This document shows, in pieces, positions 1 through 10,699 of a stretch of DNA of 64,000 nt (positions are counted from its first letter, which is position 1; each line of letters starts with the position of its first letter). Position numbers and translations under genes: made by a program. Where the stretch lies: NCBI RefSeq assembly GCF_963678635.1, contig NC_087062.1, positions 33,951,651 through 34,015,650 of the forward strand, given 5' to 3'. This DNA comes from Symsagittifera roscoffensis. Lineage: Eukaryota; Xenacoelomorpha; Acoela; Convolutidae. Below the pieces are notes generated by a model. The model did no database searches. It was not told where the DNA came from and worked only from the letters and a program-made list of their open reading frames with translations.

Positions 1-1899
1 AGAGGGTATGTGATGGCCCTGGAAGACGAAAAGGCCATGGAAGGTTATCTGGAGACGATGTTGCGAGGCACCACCCTCAAACAGAAGGCGTATGGAACTC
101 TAGCGTCGTCTGAGATACAGGCAGAAACGATGGAGCAGTTGGTGAGCCTTCCATGGAAAGCAGTGTTGTTACGGTACTTCGAAGAAGAGATGAGGACTGC
201 GCCAAGAATACACGCTCTCATGGCAGTACCTTACGTGAGAACGGAGTTACAACTGAGGTTTGCCTGGTGCATGATGGGACTGACTCGCAAAGAATATGAT
301 TCAGAAGAAAGGAAGAGGTCAAAAGAAGAAAAGGTTTTCCTTATGACGAACCTGAGGGACCTAATAATCCAAGAGGGAGCAGCAGTAGCGTGTGCGAAGC
401 GGAGAGAAGCTCTCTGTTTCATTCGATTCATGATAGAGCAGATTTCAGTACCTGCATTGAACACCTGTGTCAAGATGCTGAGGGAGGGCGATGCGCGAGC
501 GAAAGCCTTGCTCTTGCTAGCACTGCTGGATATGCAGCAAAGCAAACCGATGAGGGTGAATATGAAAGAACCCGAGGAGTTAGAGCCCATGAGAAAGATA
601 GACGAAATCAGGAGATTTTCAAACAAGGAGCTGAGACTCACTAAAGAATCTATGGGGGCATTGCCGAAATCCAGTGAGTACTGCGGACCGATCAAGAAGA
701 AGTCGTACAGCTACGTGTCCGGAATCATAGGGATAGCGTACAACCCTTTCCTGAGTGAAGACATACGCGATTGCTTCTTCGATTATGAGCAGGCAGTGTT
801 GCTAAGATTCTGGACGTCGAGAATTGTAACGATTAAGAGCGCTACCAATCCTCAGATGAAATTGGGACTGGTCTTGGAAGAAGAGGTGACTGCACCTTCC
901 GTACCAAAATCCGACAAAAGAGTGTATTTTGGGTTGGGATTCTCAGATGAATTACTGAGAACGAGCTTGATGGTAGTGTGGGAATTGATGAGGCCATCAT
1001 GGTGTCCTAGTCCCAACGCTGACTCGATATCACGGGCGACACAAGACGTGCAGAGGGAGCTGAATGCAGACTGTAACCTGCGTGGCCTGAACATCATATA
1101 TATTGTGATGATAACGGCCTCTAGGAGCAACGGGGAAGATAAAGTGGAGTTGCCTGGCTGGGGACCAGAAGACTGGGTCAAACCAGGTAGCTGTCTGGCG
1201 GAAGTCTGTGGACTGGAAGGTCACGTTTGTGGAGATCTGGACTGTGTGAAGACCCTAGAGAGACAACACAAGCAATTGACGATACTGTTTGGGAATGTCG
1301 CGATGAAAGCAAGGACGGAAACGGAACTGATCGCAGATTGCCATGGAGGAACCGAGTTGAACCTAGTGACTGCACTAGGATTCTACAGCATGTTTAGTTC
1401 TTTAGAGTCACTATTGAATCTAGAACAGAAACATGAGATGGTCACAGCCATCAGTGTAGAAGTATTCCCGGGAGTTCTGCAAACCGAGCAGAAACACATA
1501 GGAAAATGGAGGGAAGCGATCGAGGCGGAAATGAACATCAGACACAGTGAGACTTATTGTAGACCATCAGGAGCACGATATTTGGTGGGCTTGACATTGG
1601 CTCCAATGTGCAAGAGCAGATACCCGGTGCATTTCGTAGCTGTGGATGTAAAGAGTACGAGAACGATCGTGGATCAAGCCTTCTCAGTGCCAAAGTGTGT
1701 GAGACTAACGAGAATGTCCGAAAAATCTTACGAGTTGCTATGTAAGATGTTCTCAGCAGTTCCAGAGAGAACAAAGGAGGAGTTGGAATCGATACTGGGA
1801 ATGAAGTTCATGGGATACGTGAGTGGGAACTTCAGTGACTTTGAGAGACAAACAGAGAGGATCAACTGTTACAGATTACAATACAGTAGACGAGAATGA
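1..1899 (+). CDS. Unrecognised protein, C-terminal ~630 residues (5' end outside window)
   Basis: The frame is open from the first base, with no stop upstream of the GTG-ATG at 10-15. The true start is therefore probably left of the window and this is the C-terminal part of a longer protein. It ends at TGA 1,897-1,899. I recognise no family. Counting from base 10, there is a Cys/His cluster C395-x4-C400-x4-H405-x-C407-x4-C412 that could bind a metal, and a helix-rich, Leu-rich stretch near residues 140-180. No signal peptide or membrane segment is evident. A decayed minus-strand relative lies at 7,339-7,740, matching roughly residues 48-140 (shared motif PYVRTELQL), so this is a repeated family. 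Just past the stop, another frame (about 1,880-1,976) continues with a Glu/Asp-rich stretch, which could be the original C-terminus after a frameshift. It may be a transposon or endogenous-virus protein; no hallmark decides. Confidence 0.6.
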   Translation, partial: RGYVMALEDEKAMEGYLETMLRGTTLKQKAYGTLASSEIQAETMEQLVSLPWKAVLLRYFEEEMRTAPRIHALMAVPYVRTELQLRFAWCMMGLTRKEYDSEERKRSKEEKVFLMTNLRDLIIQEGAAVACAKRREALCFIRFMIEQISVPALNTCVKMLREGDARAKALLLLALLDMQQSKPMRVNMKEPEELEPMRKIDEIRRFSNKELRLTKESMGALPKSSEYCGPIKKKSYSYVSGIIGIAYNPFLSEDIRDCFFDYEQAVLLRFWTSRIVTIKSATNPQMKLGLVLEEEVTAPSVPKSDKRVYFGLGFSDELLRTSLMVVWELMRPSWCPSPNADSISRATQDVQRELNADCNLRGLNIIYIVMITASRSNGEDKVELPGWGPEDWVKPGSCLAEVCGLEGHVCGDLDCVKTLERQHKQLTILFGNVAMKARTETELIADCHGGTELNLVTALGFYSMFSSLESLLNLEQKHEMVTAISVEVFPGVLQTEQKHIGKWREAIEAEMNIRHSETYCRPSGARYLVGLTLAPMCKSRYPVHFVAVDVKSTRTIVDQAFSVPKCVRLTRMSEKSYELLCKMFSAVPERTKEELESILGMKFMGYVSGNFSDFERQTERINCYRLQYSRRE

Positions 1900-2060
1900 T
1901 GAAGACCACCGAGTGATGATGGAAGTGGAACCATTACTGGAAGCTCGGGAAAACGCAATTGGAGGAGCGTCATGTTGACACATGACGAGTTTCCCTGCCA
2001 CTGCTTGCTGCAGACTTGGTAGTATCCCAAGCGTAGTAATCTGGTGTTGATCCGCTCTCC

Positions 2061-2726
2061 ATGGGTTTACCAGACTCATCACAGCCCATAACAATAGTGA
2101 TAGTGGGAGTTATGATGGCGATACGATGGCTGGAAGCTCACGTAAGAGAGAACAATAGACAGGAAGCGCCAACGAGGGAACAGTTGCGGAAATTGGATTG
2201 TCTGAAAGATTTAGATCTTTTTGAGACAATGTGCAAGATTCTAAACATTCCGATGGAAGTGAACAAGATATGGGCAAGAAGACGATTGATGCCATGGTTC
2301 AGAGCTAACATGACTGCATGGTTGTACAAATATGCTAAGAAGCATACGTCGAAGCACGGCAGAGTGTACAGTGAATATCAGCTGGACATTGGAGCAGGAG
2401 CTTTCAAGCGAGCTTTCGTGACTTATCGGGATGCAGTGACCACCGCTGTAAAGAGAATTTCCAGGACGAGTGAACGTAGTGGAAAGGAGAAGGAAGAGAT
2501 GTTGAAGGAAGATTTGGAGAGAAACGTGACGTTGTGTCTCCGCAACAGCTTCTGCCGAAACAGAGAATCTAACGTGGATCCCCTACCTTGTTGCAAACAG
2601 AGGGTAGAAGAGCAGAAGTGTTGGAGGAATGCTTCCAACAGCGTCAGGATAGCTAACGATGTGTTGCAAGACACAGAAACTGAGAGTGCAGAGTCAGTGT
2701 CACAGGAGGAAGAGATGGAACATTGA
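2061..2726 (+). CDS. Unrecognised 221-residue basic/acidic protein downstream of the first ORF
   Basis: ATG at 2,061 follows an in-frame TAA shortly upstream, and the frame ends with TGA at 2,724-2,726. A short hydrophobic segment near residues 10-20 (ITIVIVGVMMAI) comes first. A Lys/Arg-rich helical region follows, then a Cys-containing stretch (LCLRNSFC, then a CC pair and another Cys) around residues 165-195, and a strongly acidic tail rich in E, S and D. The frame differs from the upstream ORF and the gap is 161 bp. It could be a second gene, or a later exon joined by an intron or frameshift. I found no family match and no copy of it in the decayed minus-strand relative. Length and base composition suggest genuine coding, but this is inference. 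Confidence 0.45.
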   Translation: MGLPDSSQPITIVIVGVMMAIRWLEAHVRENNRQEAPTREQLRKLDCLKDLDLFETMCKILNIPMEVNKIWARRRLMPWFRANMTAWLYKYAKKHTSKHGRVYSEYQLDIGAGAFKRAFVTYRDAVTTAVKRISRTSERSGKEKEEMLKEDLERNVTLCLRNSFCRNRESNVDPLPCCKQRVEEQKCWRNASNSVRIANDVLQDTETESAESVSQEEEMEH

Positions 2727-3109
2727 CAAACGGTCGAAAGAACAAGAAGCAAAAAGAAAGAAAATTAGAAGAATTTAGAAGTTTTAGAACTTCTAAACGA
2801 CGAAAAAAGAAGAAAACAAAGGAGTGACGAAGAAGAAGAAATTAAAACTCAGAATTGTTTTATGTGTGTGAAAAAACTCAAGTGAGAAACTAAGCAACCA
2901 AGTTGTAATTGAAAACTGAAACATTTAGTTGATCTTTGAACATTAAAGAATTTGTTGCATTTATAAAATTGCATTTTGATTTTAGTTAGTGGCTTTAGAG
3001 ACACTTGCTTACTATTTATTTAGGAAGGCTTGAGTAAAGAGTATATTTAAATATTCCAGCCTGCATGACTGTTTTTAATCAACTAGGAGAACTGATCACT
3101 TTGTGGTGA
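2727..3109. other. AT-rich non-coding stretch after the second ORF
   Basis: Purine-rich then AT-rich sequence with no ORF of note. It probably represents the 3' untranslated or flanking region of the unknown gene. The first 100 bases are dominated by GAA/AAG runs. Confidence 0.4.
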
Positions 3110-4250
3110 TATGAAAAGCTTGGGTAATCTCTCGAAGAGGGAGATTGTTTCATTGTTCTTTCTAACCACAGAGTTTCTTAGTTTTAATATTCAGGACAAT
3201 CACAAGCAAGATTTCCGAAGGGAAGGAGCATAGTAGGAGAATTTTAGCTTGTTGGTTGGCAGGACTGTCCTGCAAACCAACGTCTTTTAAAAATCTAGGA
3301 GAAGAAGTTTTTAGTCAGGACATTGACATTGGAAGTCAGAAAAGATGTTTTTTATCTTAGGTCATATCCTCAATGTGCAGATTAATGAAAGAATTTGAAG
3401 GCTATGGTGATGTAGTATGATGCCATTTATATTCTGCAGTGAGTTGAGTGACGCGGATAAAAGTGATTTCGTGCATTTTGTAAATTCTGTTCGATGACAC
3501 TGTACCTATTTTACGAACATTGCGAGATTCAATGAGGACATTGACCGGACTGTCCGGGGAGTATGTGACATTCGACCAGAATGCACCAAAATGCAAACGC
3601 AGCAATTTCGAGTTAGTAGCAGCGAACCTTCCGAATTGGCGATTTTGAAGGAATAAGAGCGTTATTCGAACGATTGGACAAATCGGGAAGGCTGAAGGAT
3701 TTGGAAATTCCTAAATTTTAACAACTCTAAGAAACGTCAAAAACGGCCATTTTAGAGAAAAAACCGAAACGAAACACAACAACATTAGTTGCGATAGCGA
3801 TAACGACGAGAATTGTGATTGGAAAACAACAACAAATTGCAGAAGTAGCAGAGACCGTTCCGAGTTGCAACTATTGTGTCGCTACAATAGTTGCAAGGCC
3901 GTTGCGAACAACGGTGAAGGGTGGAAGACAGCCTTCCGGAAAGAGAATAAGAGTCTTATTTCCCCGGATTCAAGAATCCGGAGGGGTCTCGGGACTGGAA
4001 ATTTTATCATCTTATATAAACTTTTAGCTTCCCTATTATGTCCTGAATTGAATTTAATTAACATCTGAATTCATTCTGCTAAGATGAGAAGCTAGGAGTT
4101 GGGGGAAAGGGTTGATCCATCTTCGATGGAGATGATGATTTTTATCTACTGAACAAAAACAATAATAATTCAATAAATAGTAGTAGCCCTGATTTTAGGA
4201 GTGACCTCGTGGTCTGGGAATACTGAGACCCAGCCATGAGCTCACTATTT
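3110..4250. repeat. Inverted-repeat (hairpin) dense region
   Basis: This 1.1-kb stretch contains many independent inverted repeats with short loops. They are 3251-3265 with 3267-3281 (15-bp arms, one mismatch), 3545-3550 with 3552-3557, 3865-3877 with 3884-3896 (perfect 13 bp), 3900-3904 with 3909-3913 (CGAA loop), 3946-3960 (AATAAG/CTTATT), 3964-3981 (CCGGATTC AA GAATCCGG), 4117-4129 (CCATC TTC GATGG), and about 4,200-4,246 (arms near 19 bases with mismatches). A TATATAAA-like box lies near 4,014. The density is far above the rest of the window. It could be a structured 3' UTR, a regulatory or terminal region of the element encoding the upstream ORFs, or a foldback element. Confidence 0.55.
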
Positions 4251-6245
4251 CTGCATGTAATTTAGTTAATTTGAGTGTTTTGACCGAAGCCGAAAGCAGT
4301 AACGTTTTTGTCGACCCGATGTTAGAAAGACCACCGAAAGTACTGGCTTGGTAGAGACGGTGAAAAGCATGTAAAGCTCTGTTCAGACGTTAGCCAGTCG
4401 TCTTAGGACCTAGTTTTATTTTCCGTCGATATGTATCTTCCGGGCGAATGTTACAATATTCTACCGAACCAGAATTGATAACTTTAATAGTTGACGAAAC
4501 TGCAGATTTGAGAAAACAACTGTGATTTTGTTACACAAGTTATTTACAAGAATCAATCTATGTTCTGAATTGATAACGCTTGCTAGTCGCGACCACAATC
4601 ATCAGACAAGTAATAAATCATTGCACATTAATAGACAGAACAAAAAAATGGAAGCAATTTTTTCAATAAACTTATTTTTTTCAAAAACTTTTAAATTAAT
4701 TTTTCAAAAAAATTAAAACAAAAACTCCGCAAAAAATCTTGAATCAATTAGTTCTACCAATAGAGAACTAGAAATGGCATTCACGAACTTATTAGAAAGC
4801 TGAAAAGAGTCCATGCTATGGGAATTAATGGTCCAAAATGCAGAATGTTTAAGTTTAAAAACAAACAAGTCCCGACAGGATTCAAACCACAACTTTTTGT
4901 CGTCTCGCATAAGTGTTTTACCTTTACGCCACATGCGGCGGATGGATTCCAATTAGAAACCTTTTTGATAGTTGAAAAAAAACTGACCAAAAAGTATGCT
5001 TCTTGTTATTAAAAATCGCCCAGATAGTTTTAACCACACTAACTTCCTCAGCTGAAGCAGAGTGTACATTTTAATAGCCTGCTTTTTGTCCGAAATGCAA
5101 AAAAAAGCTACTAAGGAATGCATCAAAACTTGTGTGAGTGATTTGTTTGTGTTAGGTACTATTTGTCGCCATTTAAGGTATCCTTTAAAAATTCTTTGCC
5201 TTTAAATTAATAAAAGTGCTTTCTAAATCAATTAAACTGTCATTGCTGGATCAGACAGCTTTTTAGGCATTACCAATATTCTTAGTGAAACAGGCCTACT
5301 GGAAAACAGTTTTCTTTGAAAAATGACAAATAAAAAAAAGTTAAAACAAATTAAACAATTTTCAAATTTTTCTTCAATTTTCGGAGTTTTTTATTCCTAA
5401 GACGAGAAATTTCAATTTTCGAAGTTTTTTATTCCTTCGCGCTCTTCGGGAGCTTTATACTACGTATAAGGGGGTGCAGATCGCGGTGCCAAGTTTAATT
5501 TATCGACAACTCTATAAGCGCTATTGTAGAGGAAGGACGGCTAAGTTAAATTAACATTATGACAATGCATTTAATGCTGATATATGACTTCATTGATACA
5601 ATGATACAATCTGCTGATATAGATATATTCATTTTTATAACGCTGGTATGGCCATATCCAGCTTGTGCACTGACCGTAACTAAACAGAAGGGCCCTTTTT
5701 GTAATTTACACTTTTCCTAAGACGAGAAGACTTATTATAAGTAGAAAACTATTTTACTTGATTTTTCAGGGCTTGAATCGAAAATTTATGGATTATTTAC
5801 TACTAATCTGCGACTATCATTCTATATTAAGCCTATCCTTCCATAATAAGAAATTGGACGAAAAATCAAAAATTTCACTCGACACTGGGTTTTTCTCGAC
5901 GAGGAATTTTTTTTGGAAATTTTTAAATATCGTTCGAATCACGACTGAAAAGGATTTAAAATGACATTTCACTCAACCCAGTCTGATGATTATTTCTGGT
6001 ACCTGATTTTGCATGGAGACCAAGAAAAAACTACAGTGCACCCGAATGCTAAGTTCCTTCAAAATTTCAATGGTCGAAACAAAACTGGCCCATGTCAAGT
6101 CCCATTTCAGGCAGCTTTAACTATTGTTTCGAAAATCTCACAATTTGACACGTTTGATAAATTCAATAAAATAAATTACCTTTCTATCTCCACCGAGAAA
6201 ATCTAGACCACCTCCGTCTTCAGATGCAATAGACATTCTGAAATA
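4251..6245. other. AT-rich region without recognisable genes
   Basis: Short ORFs here (60-80 codons) overlap on both strands and show no family features, so I regard them as chance. Between about 5,360 and 5,440 a segment containing TTTCAATTTTCG-AAGTTTTTTATTCC is imperfectly duplicated. At about 5,642-5,662 there is a near-palindrome (GCTGG...CCAGC). The stretch 5,440-5,520 is locally GC-richer but not identifiable. Confidence 0.4.
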
Positions 6246-6300
6246 ACAAAAACTTGCAGCAAACAAAAACTTGCACCAAACAAAAACTTGCACTGAAATA
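6246..6300. repeat. 17-bp tandem repeat, three copies
   Basis: Three successive copies of a CAAAAACTTGCA-based unit of 17 bases, with small changes in the last positions, are followed by a partial fourth (ACAAAAACT). Confidence 0.75.
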
Positions 6301-6599
6301 ACAAAAACTATCATATAAATGGGTGCAGGGTACCAAAGAGGACAAGACATTCAAACTACAAACCTAAAAACATTAAATTTTTCACTTTTTCATTTTTTGA
6401 TTAAATTGATGCTTAGACAGAGGCGAAGCGGAGCTTCGCACCACTAGCGATACAACACCAACAAACAAAAAACATGAAAAGCCGAAACAAATGAAAATTT
6501 TTGAAAAGGTAGGTCATATACACATTCATTCATGTCTCGATAGAAGTTCATTCCAGGCAAAATCATGACACTTGATTTTCAAATCAGCAACAACGGAAC

Positions 6600-7150
6600 A
6601 ATATTTACGAGAAGAAACACAACCGACAATCTATGAGCAAACACAAGTTGAGCCGAAAAAAATATCATTTTACGAAAAAATTTTTAACTCCCAACTTAAT
6701 CAACAGTGGACATCAATTGCACTTGCAACAACAATGAAACTTGTTTAAAGCAGAAGAAAAATCAGTGATGTGGAAAAAAAATTGGCAATCTTTTAGCTGA
6801 AACCACTTGAAACGAAAAAAAAATGATTTTAGGACTTTTTAAAAAATCTTTCAAATCCCCCTTGAAACTAGAATGAACAGCACCTGCACTTGCAACTACA
6901 ATGAAAAAATATGGTATTACATTCAAATCAATAAAACAAATAATAGAAAACACAAAGAAAAATTTATAAAAAGATTAAAAATTAAAAACAATGAAGTAGC
7001 TTGCCGCAAAAAATCAGTGATATGGCAACTAAGCAGACCATCTCTGAGCACACACCAACTGATCCGAAAAAAAAGATTAAATGAAAAAATTATAAATTCT
7101 TTCAAGTCTCCCCCTGAAACTAGAATGAACAACACTTACAGTACAAGCAA
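6600..7150. repeat. Degenerate tandem repeats of ~170-245 bp
   Basis: Three diverged copies share the same order of short motifs: an ATCAGTGAT-like start, a poly-A run after CCGAAAAAA or ACGAAAAAA, TCTTTCAA..TC.CCC.TGAAACTAGAATGAACA, and CACTTGCAACNACAATGAAA. The last motif occurs at about 6,720, 6,888 and, degraded, 7,135. The copies are irregular in length, so this is an old array. Confidence 0.5.
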
Positions 7151-7237
7151 AATCCGTTGTGGCAATTTAGCCGACAAAACCAACAAGCAAAAACTAACAA
7201 TTAATTTTCTCGGTTTTTTTTCGAATTTCCTTGATAC

Positions 7238-7335
7238 TGAAAAAAAAAACCGGTGCGTTCACGACTCGAACCCGAGACCTTAGGGTACAAAGGCAAATGA
7301 TTGACCTCCAGGCAAAGGGGGGCGCAGGCTAGCAG
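7238..7335 (-). other. tRNA-like fragment with B-box, possible SINE remnant
   Basis: On the minus strand a GGGTTCGAGTC sequence resembles the Pol III B-box/T-arm and is followed after about 12 bases by a long T run, which would act as a Pol III stop. Upstream, CCTT...AAGG could form a weak anticodon stem. The T-arm does not pair cleanly and there is no good acceptor stem, so it is not a functional tRNA. It lies right at the end of the decayed minus-strand gene copy. Confidence 0.3.
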
Positions 7336-7338
7336 ATG

Positions 7339-7740
7339 TTCATAGATGAAAAGAAGAGAAATGAGAAGAAACTGACACAACAGAGAGCGTGTCTCCGCTT
7401 TGCGCACGCCATTGCTGCTCCTTTGCAATTCATCAAGTCCCTTAGTTCATCATTCTCGTCCTTCACTTCTTTTTTTCTTCCGATTCCTACTCTTCTGTAG
7501 TCAATCCCGCCACGCATCAGGTGAGCTTGAGTTGCAACTCAGTTCTGACATACGGCCCATCTAACAGAGCATTCGGGGTCGTCCTCATTCCTTTCTCCAA
7601 GCGACGTAACAGAACTGCAAACCAAGGTAAGCTTCCGATTTGGTCCACCGTTTCTGTGCATTTCCGAGAAAGCTTTCTGCTTCATTTTCGTGTCCCCGAT
7701 AATGCTAACCAGACAATATTCCATGGAAATTTTCGTTTTA
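7339..7740 (-). pseudogene. Fragment homologous to residues ~48-140 of the left-edge ORF
   Basis: Translating the minus strand gives AVLLRRLEKGMRTTP, then PYVRTELQLK, a WC..GLT..E..SEE pattern, and CAKRRHALC. These parallel AVLLRYFEEEMRTAP, PYVRTELQLR, and CAKRREALC in the left-edge ORF in the same order. Several stops and a frame change interrupt it. Similarity ends near 7,345, where the tRNA-like fragment begins. Confidence 0.8.
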
Positions 7741-7820
7741 CATAGCTAATAGATGTCCTCTGGCTGAGTTCCTGTACTTCCTCATTTCCATATATCCATC
7801 AATACAGTCAGTCAATCAAT

Positions 7821-7902
7821 TTTACTCGACAGGGTTTAGCTGTCTAGGGACGCTTCCCTATTTTACTCGACAGGGTTTAGCTGTCTAGAGACGCTTCCCA
7901 AG
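7821..7902. repeat. 41-bp direct duplication
   Basis: Two adjacent copies of a 41-base unit beginning TTTACTCGACAGGGTTTAGC, with one obvious substitution (GGGACG versus GAGACG). It lies inside the decayed minus-strand gene. Confidence 0.85.
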
Positions 7903-9579
7903 AAGGTTTCAAGTCTTTGAGGATAATTCCACCACACTGACTCGGAATTTCTATTCTCAACGAGGATTCCAGATGCGTACAGTCACTCCTCTTGGTCTAA
8001 TAACTAGCAGATCTTAGTCCTGCCATTGAAAAAATTTAATAATTGTTTCGTCTGTCATATTCAAGGTGCCTTTCGATCTCTCAGTGCTCTGTCCATTATC
8101 ATCTGCATTCTCACCTCGTTTTCTTTTTTTTGCTAAGGTTGACGTCCACATGGGAGGTTCGGGATCCACCTTTGTTTTTCCAGACTTTTCCCCGTAACTT
8201 TGCTGCCCAATTTCATTTTGATATCGTTGACCTTCTTGATTACTAGTTCCGAGAGCACTGTCGCTTTTCTCGTCCTGGACAGATACCTGAAGTACTTCAT
8301 CATTTGTCGCAAGTCACTTTGATTGGGAAATTCTTTTCACTCTCATCAGTAACAGAATTTATGAAAAGTTCACTCATTATCCCCGTGCACGCATTCATCC
8401 AATTTGCCGAGAATTGCTTTTATCAGTGGTCTATTCAGATTATTTTTCAATATTGATTGGCTCTATTGTCGCCGTACTTCCGACCAGACCTGTTCCATGA
8501 GAGCAACACGAATCAATGCACAGCCAGTCCTGCTTTCATGGTCACAGTGTTGAACCTCTCACTCCTCTTCATGTAGAGATCCAATCAAAGGTACTCGGGC
8601 TGTATTTTCTATTTTCTTTCTGCGAGGAGATTCTGTCAATAGTTAGTTTGTCGTTGTTTCAATTTTGTTAGGAAAACTTATTGTACATATTGTGTTAATA
8701 AAGTGTTGCCGAAACACTGTGAATTGCGTTTAAAAAGACTGAGGGAGGTTCCAGCGTGGAAGAATTGTCTTCCGCTGGTTCAGTAGTTTTATTCACCGTC
8801 TCCACTCCATTGTTTTTGTCGAGGGAGTTGAATCCAGATTTGACGCTCCACAAACTCAGTCCTTGTCTTTGTCGTCATTTCCGTTTGACTGGGATCTGGG
8901 TCCATCGGTTTTTCCATTTAATGATCCGACTCCTGCTCTTCATCCGCTCTCTTGCCACGCAGCTTTGATCCTGAATGTCGTTGCTCATCACTGACTATCA
9001 CTTCAGCAGGGAGGTCCGACCATATCACATCGCCGGCCGAATTTTCATCTCGCTCTTTGTGCATTTAAACAACTTCTTTACAGCCAAACGTTGCTAGAGC
9101 ATCTCTAGTCAACAACCTTCCTGTCGCTTTGAGTTCTGCTCTAACGTTTAGAATGATTAGCGCCGCTTCTTTAAGATCGAATCTTCCCTCACAAGGGTTG
9201 GCGCAATATTCAACTTATCCCATATCTCCTGAAATCTTCCGGGTTTGGGAGTTGCCTCGTCACTCGTCCTCCTCCTGGTCGATTCCTCCAAATATGCTAA
9301 ACCTGTGCTTTGCAATGCTGCCCACAAAACATGGATCCGTCAAGTCGGAGAATCTCGCCAACCTTCTCCGTTTAGTTTCGTACGCTCTCAATTTGGCTGC
9401 ATGCTCTGCGTAGTCTGCTCCGAGCAATTATCTTCTGATGAGAGATTATTCAGGTTTTTCCTCAGGCATTTTTCTTGAAATATTCGCAGTCTTCTGTTTC
9501 CTTCCTCATCTCTGGTACGCTATTAACAGTGTAGGGATTTTTTTTATTTCACCGTTTGTCTTGTCGCAGGATGTCAGAT

Positions 9580-10440
9580 TTACAACTTCGCATATTGTTC
9601 GATACGACCTCTTTCCAACTCCGCCATTCTATCACGGAAGCGGTTGTTGAAGTTAATGGTTCTCATTTTGGGTTCAAAGACTCTTTCGAAAGGCATATAT
9701 TTGCTCAAGGCCTCTTGCAGTATATTCTGCACACACCAATTGAGTGTGCTGCCATCTACTACTGAAATGAGGTTGAGGTGCAGCACCGACGTACTGTACG
9801 TTTCTTTCTTTCCTGTCAGGAAACTCAAATTTCACTGCTTGACCGTATATATCTATGAATAGTTCACGGACTGCCCATATCAAAACTAGAGGATCAATCC
9901 TCATAGACAGGCTCAAATCAGTGAGCGGTGGCATGCCTCCCACTTTGCAGCGATATTCTCATCTCTCTCCATTTTTTCATTCTCTCCCATTCTGAATGGA
10001 TTCTTTTGTAAGAGAAACTGAATCGACGTTTGTCTCAGATCTCTCAACTTTGTCCAGTAGGCTGCAGCTCTTTGCAAATCGAGTTTCTTTACGTTCTTTA
10101 GCATTTTTTCTGGAAATTTTCTTAGGGTTATGAACTCTCCCAGTCTGTCGTATGTCATGGGGCGTTTAGCGTCAGCAGACCCTCCACTCGGAGGTTCTCT
10201 ACTTCCTCTGTCAATCGCACAACAGGTCCTTTTCGGAAATTTTCTGCTCCAATTGTCACGAACAATGCCAGGATCACTACAACTGACAGTTCGGTGACTG
10301 TTTTCAGGAATTCTTGTATCAGGTAGTGAGATAATCCATGGTATACCTTCTAACAAGCTATCCGTTCTCGTATAGCCTTCTGTTTCTTGTACATTCTCTG
10401 TCCAGAACGTTTCCAGCGTAGTTCTGCTCATCTTGTCCAC
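9580..10440 (-). pseudogene. Helical segment of the decayed gene
   Basis: Three overlapping open pieces (10,440-9,913, 9,943-9,674 and 9,828-9,580) form one coding-like path with frame changes. The sequence is rich in charged helices (for example RFRDRMAELERGRIEQYAKL) with scattered aromatics. A further piece at about 9,413-9,050 continues it with several stops. I recognise no family. Confidence 0.35.
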
Positions 10441-10699
10441 AAGGTCAGTATATTTTTTGTCTTGCCTGTTTCATTCTAAGAATTAGGGCCTCTAGGTGAG
10501 CTTCTGTTTCTATGGCCTTTTGTCTCGTTGTCGCTCCCTCTATAATTTCATTCTCGCGTACCAAAAGGTCGTTTGACAAATCGAAGATTACTCGTCGATC
10601 ATCATCTGTTTCTGGTTTTTTTTATTTGTCTGTTGAAACTTGACAATTCCAATTCTTCCCCTCATTCAGCGCTAACATGTATGGCGAATTAAAATCTGA

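Noticed and set aside
1-2726. Interpretation of the left ORFs as a known virus or LINE protein
   Set aside because: No RT, endonuclease, polymerase, capsid or protease motif could be seen, so no class is assigned.
3815-4068. Two overlapping ORFs of about 70 codons
   Set aside because: They lie across inverted repeats on both strands and have no protein-like features, so they are best explained by chance.
4713-5012. Overlapping 60-80-codon ORFs on both strands
   Set aside because: Mutually antisense, AT-rich, no motif; treated as chance ORFs.
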